Assembly: GCA_002490465.1 (NCBI GenBank)
Contig: DKUB01000006.1
Location: 1 to 55,418, forward strand
Source: Lachnoclostridium sp. UBA7215
Lineage (GTDB): Bacteria; Bacillota; Clostridia; Lachnospirales; Lachnospiraceae
Direction of reading: 5' to 3'
Length of the DNA: 55,418 nt
Made by a program: the position numbers and the translations under genes. The notes under the pieces are model-generated. The model saw nothing but the letters and a program-made list of their open reading frames with translations. It was not told where the DNA came from and searched no databases. Every line of letters begins with the position of its first letter. Within the stretch, counting starts at the first letter, position 1. Positions 1-8,030 of the stretch are shown here, piece by piece.

Positions 1-36
1 GTTTTACACCCTTACAAATTAACAAGACTCTCAAAC
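1..36 (-). CRISPR. First (leader-proximal) type II-A CRISPR repeat
   Basis: Read on the minus strand, this 36-base unit begins GTTTGAGAGTCTTG and ends GGGTGTAAAAC, the usual length and ends of a type II-A repeat. Only one copy is in the window, so repetition cannot be seen directly. The call rests on position (just past csn2 and a leader) and on pairing with the tracrRNA anti-repeat at 6115-6136: repeat bases 1-5 pair with 6132-6136 and bases 9-20 pair perfectly with 6115-6126. The spacers lie upstream of base 1, outside the window. Confidence 0.9.
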
Positions 37-91
37 CTCAAATTAAGAGATTCTCACCGAGTCCTACACTTTACGAAAGTGCTGTTAATTT
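37..91 (-). promoter_or_regulatory. CRISPR leader with ATTTGAG leader-anchoring end
   Basis: This is the 55 bases between the csn2 stop codon and the first repeat. On the minus strand the leader ends AATTTGAG directly against the repeat. ATTTGAG at this junction is the known leader-anchoring sequence of one group of type II-A systems (the Streptococcus thermophilus CRISPR1 type), used by Cas1-Cas2 to place new spacers. A 6-bp inverted repeat (CACTTT/AAAGTG, 67-81) lies in the middle of the leader. Confidence 0.8.
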
Positions 92-763
92 CTACAATTC
101 TATTATACACAAATCAGAATCAATAATCCAGCCCTTTTCTCCTTCTATTAATGTCGTATGAATAGATTCCACAATTATTATACTAATTTTCTCATAAAAG
201 GCAAATTTATATAACTCCTTTAGTTCCTCTGCCCTAAGAAATTGCTTTAAGCCCACAAAAACATAAATATTTATTCCGCTTAACTTACTCATCACCCTTA
301 AATACTCGATAATCCTCTCTAAAATCGATTCTGCATTACTCTCAAACTCCACATCATATAACTTCAATAAATTCATTATGTCCATTTCCTGATTATGCTT
401 TAACGCATAGGGCATCTGCATTAATAAGGCATCTATAAACTGATTTAATTCCGTATTTATTGTCATCGTTTCCTCAAGGAAAAAACCGTCCACATGTTCC
501 TTAATCTGCTGGTATAAATGATTGATTATTTTTCTGTCATTGCATTTTAATGAAAATGGATTGAAGATACATTCTACATTTTTAGATATTTTTAAAATTT
601 TCTCTTTATCAGATAAAATAAAACTTCCATCACCTCCCTGTGTCTGATTCCAGATATCCTGCAAGATTTCCGCGTATGCATGCACATTTTCAACAGACAA
701 GACAGTTACCTGGTTTTCGCTCAATGACATTGTCAAATTTAAACCCTTATGTACAATTTTCAT
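92..763 (-). CDS. csn2: Csn2, type II-A CRISPR adaptation protein
   Basis: This 223-residue protein is last in the order cas9-cas1-cas2-csn2, the place and size of short-form Csn2. In known systems Csn2 is a ring-forming, calcium-binding protein that holds free double-stranded DNA ends and helps Cas1-Cas2-Cas9 acquire spacers. The sequence has no classical catalytic motif, as expected. Its ATG overlaps the cas2 stop by 4 bases (ATGA), implying coupled translation. The call rests mainly on context and length, and on family-like segments such as the N-terminal KGLNLTMSL. Confidence 0.88.
   Translation of the reverse strand: MKIVHKGLNLTMSLSENQVTVLSVENVHAYAEILQDIWNQTQGGDGSFILSDKEKILKISKNVECIFNPFSLKCNDRKIINHLYQQIKEHVDGFFLEETMTINTELNQFIDALLMQMPYALKHNQEMDIMNLLKLYDVEFESNAESILERIIEYLRVMSKLSGINIYVFVGLKQFLRAEELKELYKFAFYEKISIIIVESIHTTLIEGEKGWIIDSDLCIIEL
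102..130 (-). promoter_or_regulatory. Candidate pre-crRNA promoter inside the csn2 3' end
   Basis: A perfect TATAAT (102-107, minus strand) lies 17 bases downstream of a poor -35 (TGGATT, 125-130), within the last codons of csn2. It would start a transcript near base 95 that reads the leader and then the repeat. Type II-A arrays often have their own leader promoter, but only the -10 box here is convincing. Confidence 0.4.
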
Positions 764-1080
764 ATTATCGTCAACCTCTCATCCGTATCCAAAACACATG
801 AATTATTTTGACCAACAATACACTCCATTTTAGCATATTGCTTCTCTGTTATCCGCAGCACCTGTACAAGCCCCTCGTCCGGTTTATTTTTTTTGAGTGA
901 TTCTACAATACTCTCTGCGACCGTACTATTTTGTGCCAATTTACAATATACAGATTCCTGCATCATTAAAAATCCGGACTTCAATAGATACTTTCTAAAA
1001 TTATAATAATCTCTCCTATTTTTATCTGTCAGTACGGGTAAATCAAAAAAGACCATTACTCTCATAAATCTATAACTCAT
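760..1080 (-). CDS. cas2: Cas2, CRISPR adaptation endoribonuclease-fold protein
   Basis: This 106-residue protein has the Cas2 N-terminus: a beta strand MRVMVFFDLPV ending in the conserved Asp, then a YYNFRKYLLKSGFLMMQESVY segment with the Phe-Arg/Lys helix and aromatic core. Cas2 forms the dimer that bridges two Cas1 dimers in the spacer integration complex. The gene overlaps the end of cas1 by 11 bases and csn2 by 4, so the three adaptation genes are translationally linked. Length and motifs are normal for a type II-A Cas2. Confidence 0.95.
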   Translation of the reverse strand: MSYRFMRVMVFFDLPVLTDKNRRDYYNFRKYLLKSGFLMMQESVYCKLAQNSTVAESIVESLKKNKPDEGLVQVLRITEKQYAKMECIVGQNNSCVLDTDERLTII

Positions 1081-1942
1081 CTCTGTAAAACTTAATCAAT
1101 GAAACATCCTGGTCATTAAGCGCATCAAATACACTTTTGCAATATATCCGGATGGCATTGTTGACATACTCCTTTCTGCCCGAAATAACTACTTCCTGTT
1201 GCAATATTGCTAACATCTCCATTTTCTCCTCATGTTCAAATTTTGCCGGATTTAATTCTTTTACTTTTCTGTCCACCAACGGGCGATAAGGCTCCATTAA
1301 ATCCGAACCAAGATTGAACTGGTTAAACATATTATCATGAAATAACCCTATTTGCGTGATATAACCGTTCATAACAATTTCTCTGTTAAACGCAGATAAA
1401 ATAATTCCATAGCCATAATTCAGGGCAGCATTTACACCGTTTTCAGCAGTCCTTGTAAAATCCAGTCCAAAAAGAGCATTAAAATATACCTTTGCTGCAT
1501 GGCCTTCTCTATTTGTCTCGTCTCCAAACTGAATCTGGTCAATGTATTGAAATAACATTTCTGCCTCATCCAAATCATATTGTTCTAAGTGCTCTGCCTG
1601 TTTCCGGATTTTTTCACCGACAATCTCCGTCCATACAGCCGCTTTTATTTCTGCGCTCCACTCTATTTGTTTCCGTATTTTCATACTGGTATCATGGCAT
1701 CCATAATACGAAACGAGTTCCGAACTGGGATTTCGCTTTTCATCACAGAAAATCACTTTTACCTTTTTCTTCATTAATTCACTCAACAGTGCTGCTGTCA
1801 AGGATACTGCTGTCGTTTCAATCAGCAATACAGATATCTCACTGATATGTACTTTCACCGTATCCTGTTTCCTTATTACCACAAATCCCAATTGGTAATC
1901 AAGCTTGGCACTGCTGGAAATTACAATTGTCCGCCAACTCAT
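1070..1942 (-). CDS. cas1: Cas1, CRISPR spacer integrase
   Basis: This 290-residue protein has the all-alpha Cas1 catalytic domain in its C-terminal half. The expected metal ligands are visible: Glu146 in TNREGHAAKVYF, His202 in GLFHDN and Glu217 in DLMEPYRPLVD. The N-terminal part is the beta domain used for dimerisation. Its ATG overlaps the cas9 stop codon by 4 bases (ATGA), so it is translated with cas9. Cas1 and Cas2 join prespacers to the leader end of the array; the matching leader-anchoring sequence is present at 37-44. Confidence 0.97.
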   Translation of the reverse strand: MSWRTIVISSSAKLDYQLGFVVIRKQDTVKVHISEISVLLIETTAVSLTAALLSELMKKKVKVIFCDEKRNPSSELVSYYGCHDTSMKIRKQIEWSAEIKAAVWTEIVGEKIRKQAEHLEQYDLDEAEMLFQYIDQIQFGDETNREGHAAKVYFNALFGLDFTRTAENGVNAALNYGYGIILSAFNREIVMNGYITQIGLFHDNMFNQFNLGSDLMEPYRPLVDRKVKELNPAKFEHEEKMEMLAILQQEVVISGRKEYVNNAIRIYCKSVFDALNDQDVSLIKFYRDEL

Positions 1943-4900
1943 ATCGTCAGTAAATCAATACGGCTTTCAAAAAGTCCCGTAACAGATTGGTTAATTAACA
2001 GCACTTCCTCTGCCCCATTAATTTTTTTATTCATAAGCATTATGCCGCATTTTGCTGTCTCCCCCAACAACGATAAATCCGCATACGCTGCTGCCCCAAT
2101 GGAAGACAGCTTTAAAATCTGAACCAACATCTCACACTGCTGGCGAAGTTCCAATTCCTCAAAAACATCTTTCCTCTTGACTAGTTTCTTCCCTACCGGA
2201 TTTGGTCTTTTGGCATAAATGCCATCTACATGCTTTTCCAGCAATTCCTCATATAACTCTTTATTCCTCTCCTGACAAAGCATATCATCTATCTGTCCAT
2301 AGTCAGCAAACTTATCCAATTTTTTAATATATTCTATCCATTTAGGGCACAGACAAAGATTCACCGCATTTCTTAAAATAATCTGATTCCCTGTTTTCCC
2401 GGAAATATGAACAAAATATCCATCTTTTTTTAAAAGAGACTGCAATTTTATCTTCTTCACCCTTATATCCGGATTAACCAGTCCCAGTGTATCCGTACAA
2501 TAATGCAGCAAAACCTCCGGTTCTGCCTCTATTTTGGGGCTCAGATAATTAGGAACGGCCTCCAGTGTACGGACTTTTTTTCCCTTTAACTCGTGTTCTA
2601 CCAAAAAGAAATATGCCGTCGATACACTGGTAAATCCTCCATACCGGGTGACATCCTGCATTTTAACATCCGACTCCTTCAATGGTATATACTTTTCCGG
2701 AGATGCCTTCTTTGCACTATACAATGTCTCATTGGCGATACCCCCGTGCCCTTCAAAACTCAACCTCGTCATAAGCGGAGTGTTGCGCTTCAATATCTCT
2801 TTTACGGTGGCTATTGTTCCAGCCTCTCCTCCTTCCCTGGATGCCATCCAAGCTACCTGACCATCCCTGATTACGTCCCAGTCAAACATTCTGCTAAGAT
2901 TGTATCGGTTCTTTTTGGCATCTTTTGCATAATCCTTCTGAATAAAATTAAGAGGATTCTGTGTAAACTTAGTATAATAAACATTCCCAACTACAATATT
3001 CAAATACGCATCATGCGCATGATGAAATTCATTGACACTTCTGCTCTTCCAGATTTTGCGACTGGCTCTGAACTCCGATACATTAGATGCTTTTGAGTAA
3101 ATTATTTTTGTATCATCCGGCAAGACCTGTTTTAAAATGTCCGCAACACCTTTTGTCCCCTGACTGGTCTCTACCAACTGCCTCGCAATAAATCCCGCTT
3201 TCTGCTCTTCAGTAAATGGATTTCTTCCTGTCAGACGCTTATATTTCTCTTCTGTTATAAGCTTTTGCCTCAATAGCTGCTTCCACATATCCTTCTGGCT
3301 TCTGTATATTGACTCTTCCAGAGGATATGTATCACTTTTATGTGCATTGACCGTTTTTTTCACCAGCACAAGATTATTGTCCAGATTATCATCCTTCACA
3401 AAATGCCTTGGGTAAATATGGTCAATATCATAAAGATTATCATTAAATAACTGTTCAATGTCTATACTTTCACCGGTATACATACAACGGCCCTTCTGCG
3501 TAAGATACAAATACATCTTTTTACTCTTTAATCTCCCGCTTGCATCAGCCTTTTCAATTTCCCCCTTCCAATCCCTTCCGGTCTTTTCCTCTTTCTCTAT
3601 GCTTTTATACAATTCAAGAAACTTTTGTTTTCTGGATGCCTTACGCATTTTCTGCTTATCGTCGCTCCTTGTCATTTCTATAAACAGACGCTCCGGGGCC
3701 GCACCTAAAACTTTTTCCAGCTCCCGGATAATTTGCAGTGTCTGCCATACCATCCTTTTAACCGGAGCGGAAAAATAGTATTCATCCAAATCTTCCGCCT
3801 CCATCTCTGAAAGCGTTTTTAATGCTGTATTGCTTCTATTTTCTAACTCCTCTTTATAAGAATACTCTTTCGCATTGATTAATTCCATAAGATTATAATT
3901 TGTCTCCCACATAGAACGAATCAACGTTCTAACCTCCCCGGTTGCTTTATCACAACCGGGCAGTTCTAAAAACTCTCTTGATAAATTGCCCCAGTCCTTA
4001 AATTTAAAACCGAGAATACGCTTTTTCTGTGCCTCTGTTAATTTCTCTCCATACTTTTCATCCATCTGCTCTTTGAGAAAACGTTTGGAATCGCCGTATA
4101 TGGTACACCAAAAAACAATGTCCTCTACCATCCTCTGACAAATGTCCTCGTCTATTTTCTCACCAAAAACAGCTTTAAATTTTCCATATGTAGAAAGCGA
4201 ATTATGAATTGTAACATCAATTCCAGAAACTTGCGTCTCGTCCTCTATCGCCCCCTGCGCAATCAAAAATCCAACTAATTTCTTTTTTGTTACTGCCTTT
4301 CCTCTCTTAAATAATTCGTTATAAATATCCTGCTTTAGCGAAACCGGAATCCTCTCCCCATTGATACGGATATTATTTATCTCATTTAAAACACAAAAAC
4401 TTTCATACAATAAAGAACCTTTTGGCAATACTTTTTCATCATTTATGTAAGAACATCTTCTGACCATTCTGGAAATAAATGCCTCTGATGTCTGTTTCAT
4501 ATCAATCTTCTGCTCTATATTCCACGGCAATATCTGTCCCTGTTCTTTTCTTACCACCCAGCCGGTTTTACTTTTTTCATTTGTAGGTCCAATATAATAT
4601 GGAATCTGAAATGAAAATAAGCGCAGTATTTTTTCTGAAACAGACAGACCTGACTCGTCTCTCTCTTTTAAAAATTCCAGGTATTGCTCCGCATTGCTCA
4701 AAATCTTTTTCATTTCCTTAACATGAACCTGATTGGGAATGACTCCATTAGACGCCGTTAACTGCTTCGGTAAAAATGTTTCCTTTTCTATCTCTGACAA
4801 AATATAATCAACATCTTTATCCTCCGATTGGATTCCGGATAGGAGTTTTTTTAGGTTTTTATATAAGTCCTCTCTCGTCCGGTCCTTCATATCTCTTCTT

Positions 4901-6033
4901 ATCTTTTTTCCAGAATTAAAAGAATTTACATAAGCAGAATATGATCCCTTTCTATCACTTCTAAAAAGCTGGTCATATTCCTCTTTCGATTTGTAGTTTT
5001 TAACTACGTTCTTTAAAATTTTAAGGTCTCTGGCATGTTTTTCATATTCAGCCACCCTTGCTTCGGATAAATATGTATGCCCTTTCATAATATTGGCTAA
5101 GACACCAATATCATACATCTCTTTCATTAATTCTACAATATCGTAATATTTCTCTCCCAATTCATCCATGATTTCCGGCACTTTTTCTTCATATCCAAAT
5201 TCAGAAAAACAAATTTCGACTTTATTGTCTGCTTCTATATGGAGCCCCGGAAATAATAGTTCTGCATTTACTTTCAACCCGCAAATTGCTTTCATAAATG
5301 CCGTCTTTGACTTTTCTTTTTTGCTGACATCCAATAATGCAGCAAGTTCTTCCGCTTTTCTGGTCCTTGAAAAGTCTTTATTGGATAGTATTTCCTCTAT
5401 TTCTTCCTCTGATACATCAGATGTAAATGCAATCTCTGTCTCATATTCATCCGCAATCTCTGAAAGAGCATTACAAAAGGCAATATACACCTCTCCCATT
5501 TTTCTCTGACTGTCTGATTCTGATAAACCGCTGTTCAGAAAATGTCCCCTGTGCTTAAACATATTAAGCAGTGCCAAATATACCAGTCTGACATCATGTT
5601 GTAACGGGTTTTCTATAAGTTCTTTCCTCAAGTGAAAAATGGTGGGAAATTCATTAAAATAATCAGAATCACAATAATTTTCATCATGAAACAGACCATT
5701 TTTATTTCTTACAGCCTCATCTTTATCACTCATATGGTATTTACTGTTTTCCAGTCTCTGAAAAAACAGGGAATCTTTTTGGCATATAGCATCATGAAAA
5801 TACTCTTTTAAAAGGCCAATACGGACAACCTCCCTTTGCCGTCTTCTGCGGCTTATCCTGTGCGTCCGCCTGTCTACGGCTGTTTCCGCCTCATCAAACT
5901 CACGAATCCCCCATAAGTCTTTCCTTTTTGCTCTTAAAAGCCGGTATTCGCTGTCAGTTACTGCCCATCCCACGGACGAGGTTCCCATATCCAACCCTAA
6001 ATAATAATTTCCTATCCTTCTTTTGTCCCCCAT
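1939..6033 (-). CDS. cas9: Cas9, RNA-guided DNA endonuclease (type II-A)
   Basis: This is a 1364-residue effector, close to the usual II-A size. RuvC-I is YYLGLDMGTSS (catalytic Asp15) and the Arg-rich bridge helix is near 54-79. RuvC-II is RLFIEMTR (Glu786), HNH is YDIDHIYPR (His872, with Asn887 in NNLVLV), and RuvC-III is HHAHDAYL (His1005, Asp1008). The remaining about 300 C-terminal residues should be the PAM-interacting domain. The frame is open to 6123, but ATG 6033 is chosen because it has AAAGGAG six bases upstream and begins directly before RuvC-I; the extra 30 residues overlap the tracrRNA promoter. All catalytic residues are intact, so the nuclease should be active. Confidence 0.97.
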   Translation of the reverse strand: MGDKRRIGNYYLGLDMGTSSVGWAVTDSEYRLLRAKRKDLWGIREFDEAETAVDRRTHRISRRRRQREVVRIGLLKEYFHDAICQKDSLFFQRLENSKYHMSDKDEAVRNKNGLFHDENYCDSDYFNEFPTIFHLRKELIENPLQHDVRLVYLALLNMFKHRGHFLNSGLSESDSQRKMGEVYIAFCNALSEIADEYETEIAFTSDVSEEEIEEILSNKDFSRTRKAEELAALLDVSKKEKSKTAFMKAICGLKVNAELLFPGLHIEADNKVEICFSEFGYEEKVPEIMDELGEKYYDIVELMKEMYDIGVLANIMKGHTYLSEARVAEYEKHARDLKILKNVVKNYKSKEEYDQLFRSDRKGSYSAYVNSFNSGKKIRRDMKDRTREDLYKNLKKLLSGIQSEDKDVDYILSEIEKETFLPKQLTASNGVIPNQVHVKEMKKILSNAEQYLEFLKERDESGLSVSEKILRLFSFQIPYYIGPTNEKSKTGWVVRKEQGQILPWNIEQKIDMKQTSEAFISRMVRRCSYINDEKVLPKGSLLYESFCVLNEINNIRINGERIPVSLKQDIYNELFKRGKAVTKKKLVGFLIAQGAIEDETQVSGIDVTIHNSLSTYGKFKAVFGEKIDEDICQRMVEDIVFWCTIYGDSKRFLKEQMDEKYGEKLTEAQKKRILGFKFKDWGNLSREFLELPGCDKATGEVRTLIRSMWETNYNLMELINAKEYSYKEELENRSNTALKTLSEMEAEDLDEYYFSAPVKRMVWQTLQIIRELEKVLGAAPERLFIEMTRSDDKQKMRKASRKQKFLELYKSIEKEEKTGRDWKGEIEKADASGRLKSKKMYLYLTQKGRCMYTGESIDIEQLFNDNLYDIDHIYPRHFVKDDNLDNNLVLVKKTVNAHKSDTYPLEESIYRSQKDMWKQLLRQKLITEEKYKRLTGRNPFTEEQKAGFIARQLVETSQGTKGVADILKQVLPDDTKIIYSKASNVSEFRASRKIWKSRSVNEFHHAHDAYLNIVVGNVYYTKFTQNPLNFIQKDYAKDAKKNRYNLSRMFDWDVIRDGQVAWMASREGGEAGTIATVKEILKRNTPLMTRLSFEGHGGIANETLYSAKKASPEKYIPLKESDVKMQDVTRYGGFTSVSTAYFFLVEHELKGKKVRTLEAVPNYLSPKIEAEPEVLLHYCTDTLGLVNPDIRVKKIKLQSLLKKDGYFVHISGKTGNQIILRNAVNLCLCPKWIEYIKKLDKFADYGQIDDMLCQERNKELYEELLEKHVDGIYAKRPNPVGKKLVKRKDVFEELELRQQCEMLVQILKLSSIGAAAYADLSLLGETAKCGIMLMNKKINGAEEVLLINQSVTGLFESRIDLLTI

Positions 6034-6078
6034 AATCTTCTCCTTTTGCTTGTTTCGTTTTTTATCCTGACATTCTTG

Positions 6079-6107
6079 TTGACATTTTTGTCTTCTTACG
6101 CTATCAT
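6079..6107 (+). promoter_or_regulatory. tracrRNA promoter (TTGACA-N17-TATCAT)
   Basis: A consensus -35 TTGACA (6079-6084) is followed after exactly 17 bases by TATCAT (6102-6107). The predicted start, near 6114, is at the first base of the anti-repeat, which strongly supports both this promoter and the tracrRNA. The promoter reads away from cas9, toward spoVAC, and lies in the cas9 mRNA leader region. Confidence 0.8.
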
Positions 6108-6113
6108 GAAAAA

Positions 6114-6224
6114 GAATTAACAAGACGAGTGCAAATAAGGATTATCCGATATCGCCATTAATATGGCTCTGCATGGTGCAGAACATAAATCACATCAGCC
6201 TTGTTATCTTAAAACAATTTTTTT
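6114..6224 (+). ncRNA. tracrRNA
   Basis: This trans-activating CRISPR RNA is about 110 nt. Anti-repeat 6115-6126 pairs 12/12 with repeat bases 9-20; GAGTG (6127-6131) forms the bulge opposite AGA, and CAAAT (6132-6136) pairs with repeat bases 1-5. Then come the nexus AATAAGG-ATTA-TCCG (6136-6148), which closely resembles the AAUAAGGCUAGUCCG of S. pyogenes, hairpin GCCAT/ATGGC (6154-6167), hairpin TCTGCA/TGCAGA (6168-6182), and a terminator stem with seven T. It is transcribed opposite to cas9. Not seen: any long-form tracrRNA that could act as a natural single guide. Confidence 0.93.
6201..6224 (+). terminator. Intrinsic terminator of tracrRNA
   Basis: Stem TTGTT/AACAA (6201-6205 with 6213-6217) is followed at once by seven T (6218-6224). 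The stem is short and AT-rich, but the uninterrupted T run and its position after the last tracrRNA hairpin make it the likely 3' end. Confidence 0.7.
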
Positions 6225-6247
6225 AGGAAAACTATTGTCGCAAATAA

Positions 6248-6276
6248 ATAATACCATGTTTGACACTTATTTTCAA
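6248..6276 (-). promoter_or_regulatory. cas operon promoter (TTGAAA-N17-TATTAT)
   Basis: On the minus strand TTGAAA (6271-6276) and TATTAT (6248-6253) are spaced by exactly 17 bases. Transcription would start near 6241, giving a cas9 mRNA leader of about 207 nt that is antisense to the whole tracrRNA. The -35 box ends five bases before the spoVAC stop codon, with no terminator between, so read-through from the sporulation operon is also possible. Confidence 0.65.
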
Positions 6277-6281
6277 CCCTC

Positions 6282-6788
6282 TCATACCGGCCATCCAAAC
6301 ATTTTCGCCAGCAGATACAAAATTCCCAATATCCAGCTGCAGAATACGCCGTAAAGAATAACCGGGCCTGCAATCGTAAAAATCTTACAGCCTATTCCAA
6401 ATACCTGGCCCTCCTCCTTAAACTCAATTGCGGGGGCTGCTACAGAATTGGCAAAACCGGTAATCGGAACAAGTGTCCCGGCTCCGGCAAAATTCGCGAG
6501 CTTTTGATACAGATTAAATCCGGTAAGTAAAATGCTGAGAAGAATCAGGGAAAGCGTTGTGTATAGAGAAGCCGTGTCCTGTGTCATTCCGGTGCGTATA
6601 TACATATCCGTCAAAAACTGTCCCAGCACACAAATCAGTCCGCCAACGACAAACGCCTTACATAAATTGATAAACCAGCTCTTTCTTGGCGTATTTTCTT
6701 TTACATACTCGTTATAAATTTCTTCCCTCTTTTGCGGGGAACGCTCTGTAATAACTTCTTTGATATCCGTTTTTGTCTGATCTAACAT
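6282..6788 (-). CDS. spoVAC: Stage V sporulation protein AC
   Basis: This is a membrane protein of about 168 residues with several hydrophobic segments and the family segment AGAGTLVPITGFANSVAAPAIEFKEEG (quoted in part: ITGFANSVAAPAIE). SpoVAC is a channel component in the spore inner membrane that moves dipicolinic acid and opens on germination. ATG 6788 is preferred over 6800 because GAGG lies six bases before it. It is the last gene of the spoIIA-sigF-spoVA run; the usual next genes spoVAD and spoVAE do not follow, and CRISPR-Cas occupies that place. Confidence 0.92.
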   Translation of the reverse strand: MLDQTKTDIKEVITERSPQKREEIYNEYVKENTPRKSWFINLCKAFVVGGLICVLGQFLTDMYIRTGMTQDTASLYTTLSLILLSILLTGFNLYQKLANFAGAGTLVPITGFANSVAAPAIEFKEEGQVFGIGCKIFTIAGPVILYGVFCSWILGILYLLAKMFGWPV

Positions 6789-6816
6789 AGCAATCCTCAT
6801 TTCCTTTTAATTAAAT

Positions 6817-7227
6817 TTATTTAAAGAACTGAAACAACGTTCCAGCCAGTTTACCGAGTGCAGCGGCAACCACAACAATAGGAAATCCCTCTTTCAGCTG
6901 TATGCGGTTTGTTAGAATCGGAAAAACGCGCAATACCTCAGCCAGTGCCATGGCAAGACAGCCGACAAAAACTCCGGAAAATACGCCGATTGCCCCCAAA
7001 AACAGAACCGAAAGCGGAAGCGGGAACGCATACATGCTCCAGATGTTTCCGAGAGTTCCGCCCAGTATAATCATTGTCTCATACACGTATATATGTTTTC
7101 TTGTATGAGTTCTTGTTGCCAGCCTTGGAATGATTCCAAGCATTGTTATAAATGCAAACACTCCGGCAGCCACTACCAGGCCGCTGCAAAGTCCAAGAAA
7201 TCCCAATAAGATTTGCTTAATTAACAT
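6817..7227 (-). CDS. spoVAB: Stage V sporulation protein AB
   Basis: This small polytopic membrane protein (136 residues) starts with a hydrophobic helix and has three or four further hydrophobic segments (for example GLCSGLVVAAGVFAFI and LPLSVLFLGAIGVFSGVF). It fits SpoVAB by sequence character and by its place between spoVAA and spoVAC. ATG 7227 is chosen, with GGAGGGG ten bases upstream, rather than the adjoining TTG. It overlaps the spoVAA stop by about 11 bases. Its role is in loading dipicolinic acid into the forespore. Confidence 0.9.
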   Translation of the reverse strand: MLIKQILLGFLGLCSGLVVAAGVFAFITMLGIIPRLATRTHTRKHIYVYETMIILGGTLGNIWSMYAFPLPLSVLFLGAIGVFSGVFVGCLAMALAEVLRVFPILTNRIQLKEGFPIVVVAAALGKLAGTLFQFFK

Positions 7228-7855
7228 CAATTGTATGCCCCTCCCTGGATGCCGATGCTATTAATGCTTTATTTGCCTGTTCCTCATAATTGTGCATTTC
7301 AATCTGCAGCGGTGTCGGGTCATCCTTAATCTTTTTGCGGCGGAAATGATTATAAAATACAAGAATGCCAATCGGAAGTCCTATTGCATAGCAGAGTTCC
7401 AATGCCGACCCCCCCTGTTTAGGCACTCCCATGACAAGATTGTATATCTTATCAAATACATCACTGACACTGACATCCTCGTTAAATGTCATAATGGTAA
7501 AAGCCGCACCGAAAAAGACAATTAGCGACACCAGACATGTCTTAATATATTCAACCGTCTTTCCCATTTCTTTTTTGTCCGGCAGTTCAAGGTCTACAAC
7601 AAAATCCCTCTCTCCCAAATTCTCAATCCGAAGCGCCGGATAAAAAGTATGAATTCGCTCATATACCTTTGCAATGGTAAACATTGTTTTCTGCGGCCCG
7701 TTCTCCGGCAGTGTGTAAAAAACTTCACTGTTCAGCTTCTGGACAACTGACGTATTTGTACAATATAATGTCGCAATATCCTGAAAAGTAAGAGCTCTTT
7801 TCTGAACAGGCACGTTCTGTTCAATCTTAACATATAATATCTCTTCCATTTTCAT
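7217..7855 (-). CDS. spoVAA: Stage V sporulation protein AA
   Basis: This 212-residue protein has an N-terminal soluble part that begins LYVKIEQNVPV, then two membrane segments (about residues 105-122 and 155-172) and a basic then polar C-terminus. This is the arrangement of SpoVAA, a membrane partner in the SpoVA dipicolinate channel. RBS AAGGGAG lies a few bases upstream of ATG 7855. The start lies inside the end of a small upstream ORF (7827-7991), so the two are probably translationally coupled. Gene order and hydrophobicity support the call more than any single motif. Confidence 0.9.
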   Translation of the reverse strand: MKMEEILYVKIEQNVPVQKRALTFQDIATLYCTNTSVVQKLNSEVFYTLPENGPQKTMFTIAKVYERIHTFYPALRIENLGERDFVVDLELPDKKEMGKTVEYIKTCLVSLIVFFGAAFTIMTFNEDVSVSDVFDKIYNLVMGVPKQGGSALELCYAIGLPIGILVFYNHFRRKKIKDDPTPLQIEMHNYEEQANKALIASASREGHTIDVN

Positions 7856-7991
7856 ACTCCCTTACAAGCGTGCCCTGTTGTTCCCTGACAGGGGCCTGCG
7901 TTTCTTTCTTTCGATACTGATAGGCCAAAATTCCGGCAATGGCAAGTAAAACAATGGCAATAGTAAGTATACCGGCCTTTTTCATGCTCAT
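7827..7991 (-). CDS. Small single-pass membrane protein between sigF and spoVAA
   Basis: This 54-residue ORF starts MSMKKAGILTIAIVLLAIAG, has one hydrophobic helix (about residues 6-23), and ends in a charged tail of about 30 residues with VREQQGTLVREYENGRD. It sits in the 175-base gap between sigF and spoVAA and overlaps the spoVAA start by 29 bases. AAGGG precedes its ATG. No family is recognised. Position implies co-transcription with the forespore genes; the topology suggests a short membrane-anchored protein, with a basic stretch (RKK) just after the helix. Confidence 0.6.
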   Translation of the reverse strand: MSMKKAGILTIAIVLLAIAGILAYQYRKKETQAPVREQQGTLVREYENGRDIIC

Positions 7992-8030
7992 CACATCCCT
8001 TCGGTATTACCATTGCCAAAAATAAACAGA

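Noticed and set aside
67..81. Terminator for csn2 in the CRISPR leader
   Set aside because: The 6-bp inverted repeat is not followed by a T run on the minus strand.
6034..6123. N-terminal extension of cas9 to 6123 (30 extra residues)
   Set aside because: ATG 6033 has a good RBS and starts just before RuvC-I; the extension overlaps the tracrRNA promoter and start and is Lys/Gln-rich without domain features.
6163..6354. 63-codon plus-strand ORF
   Set aside because: It lies over the tracrRNA hairpins and the end of spoVAC in the opposite direction and has no RBS.
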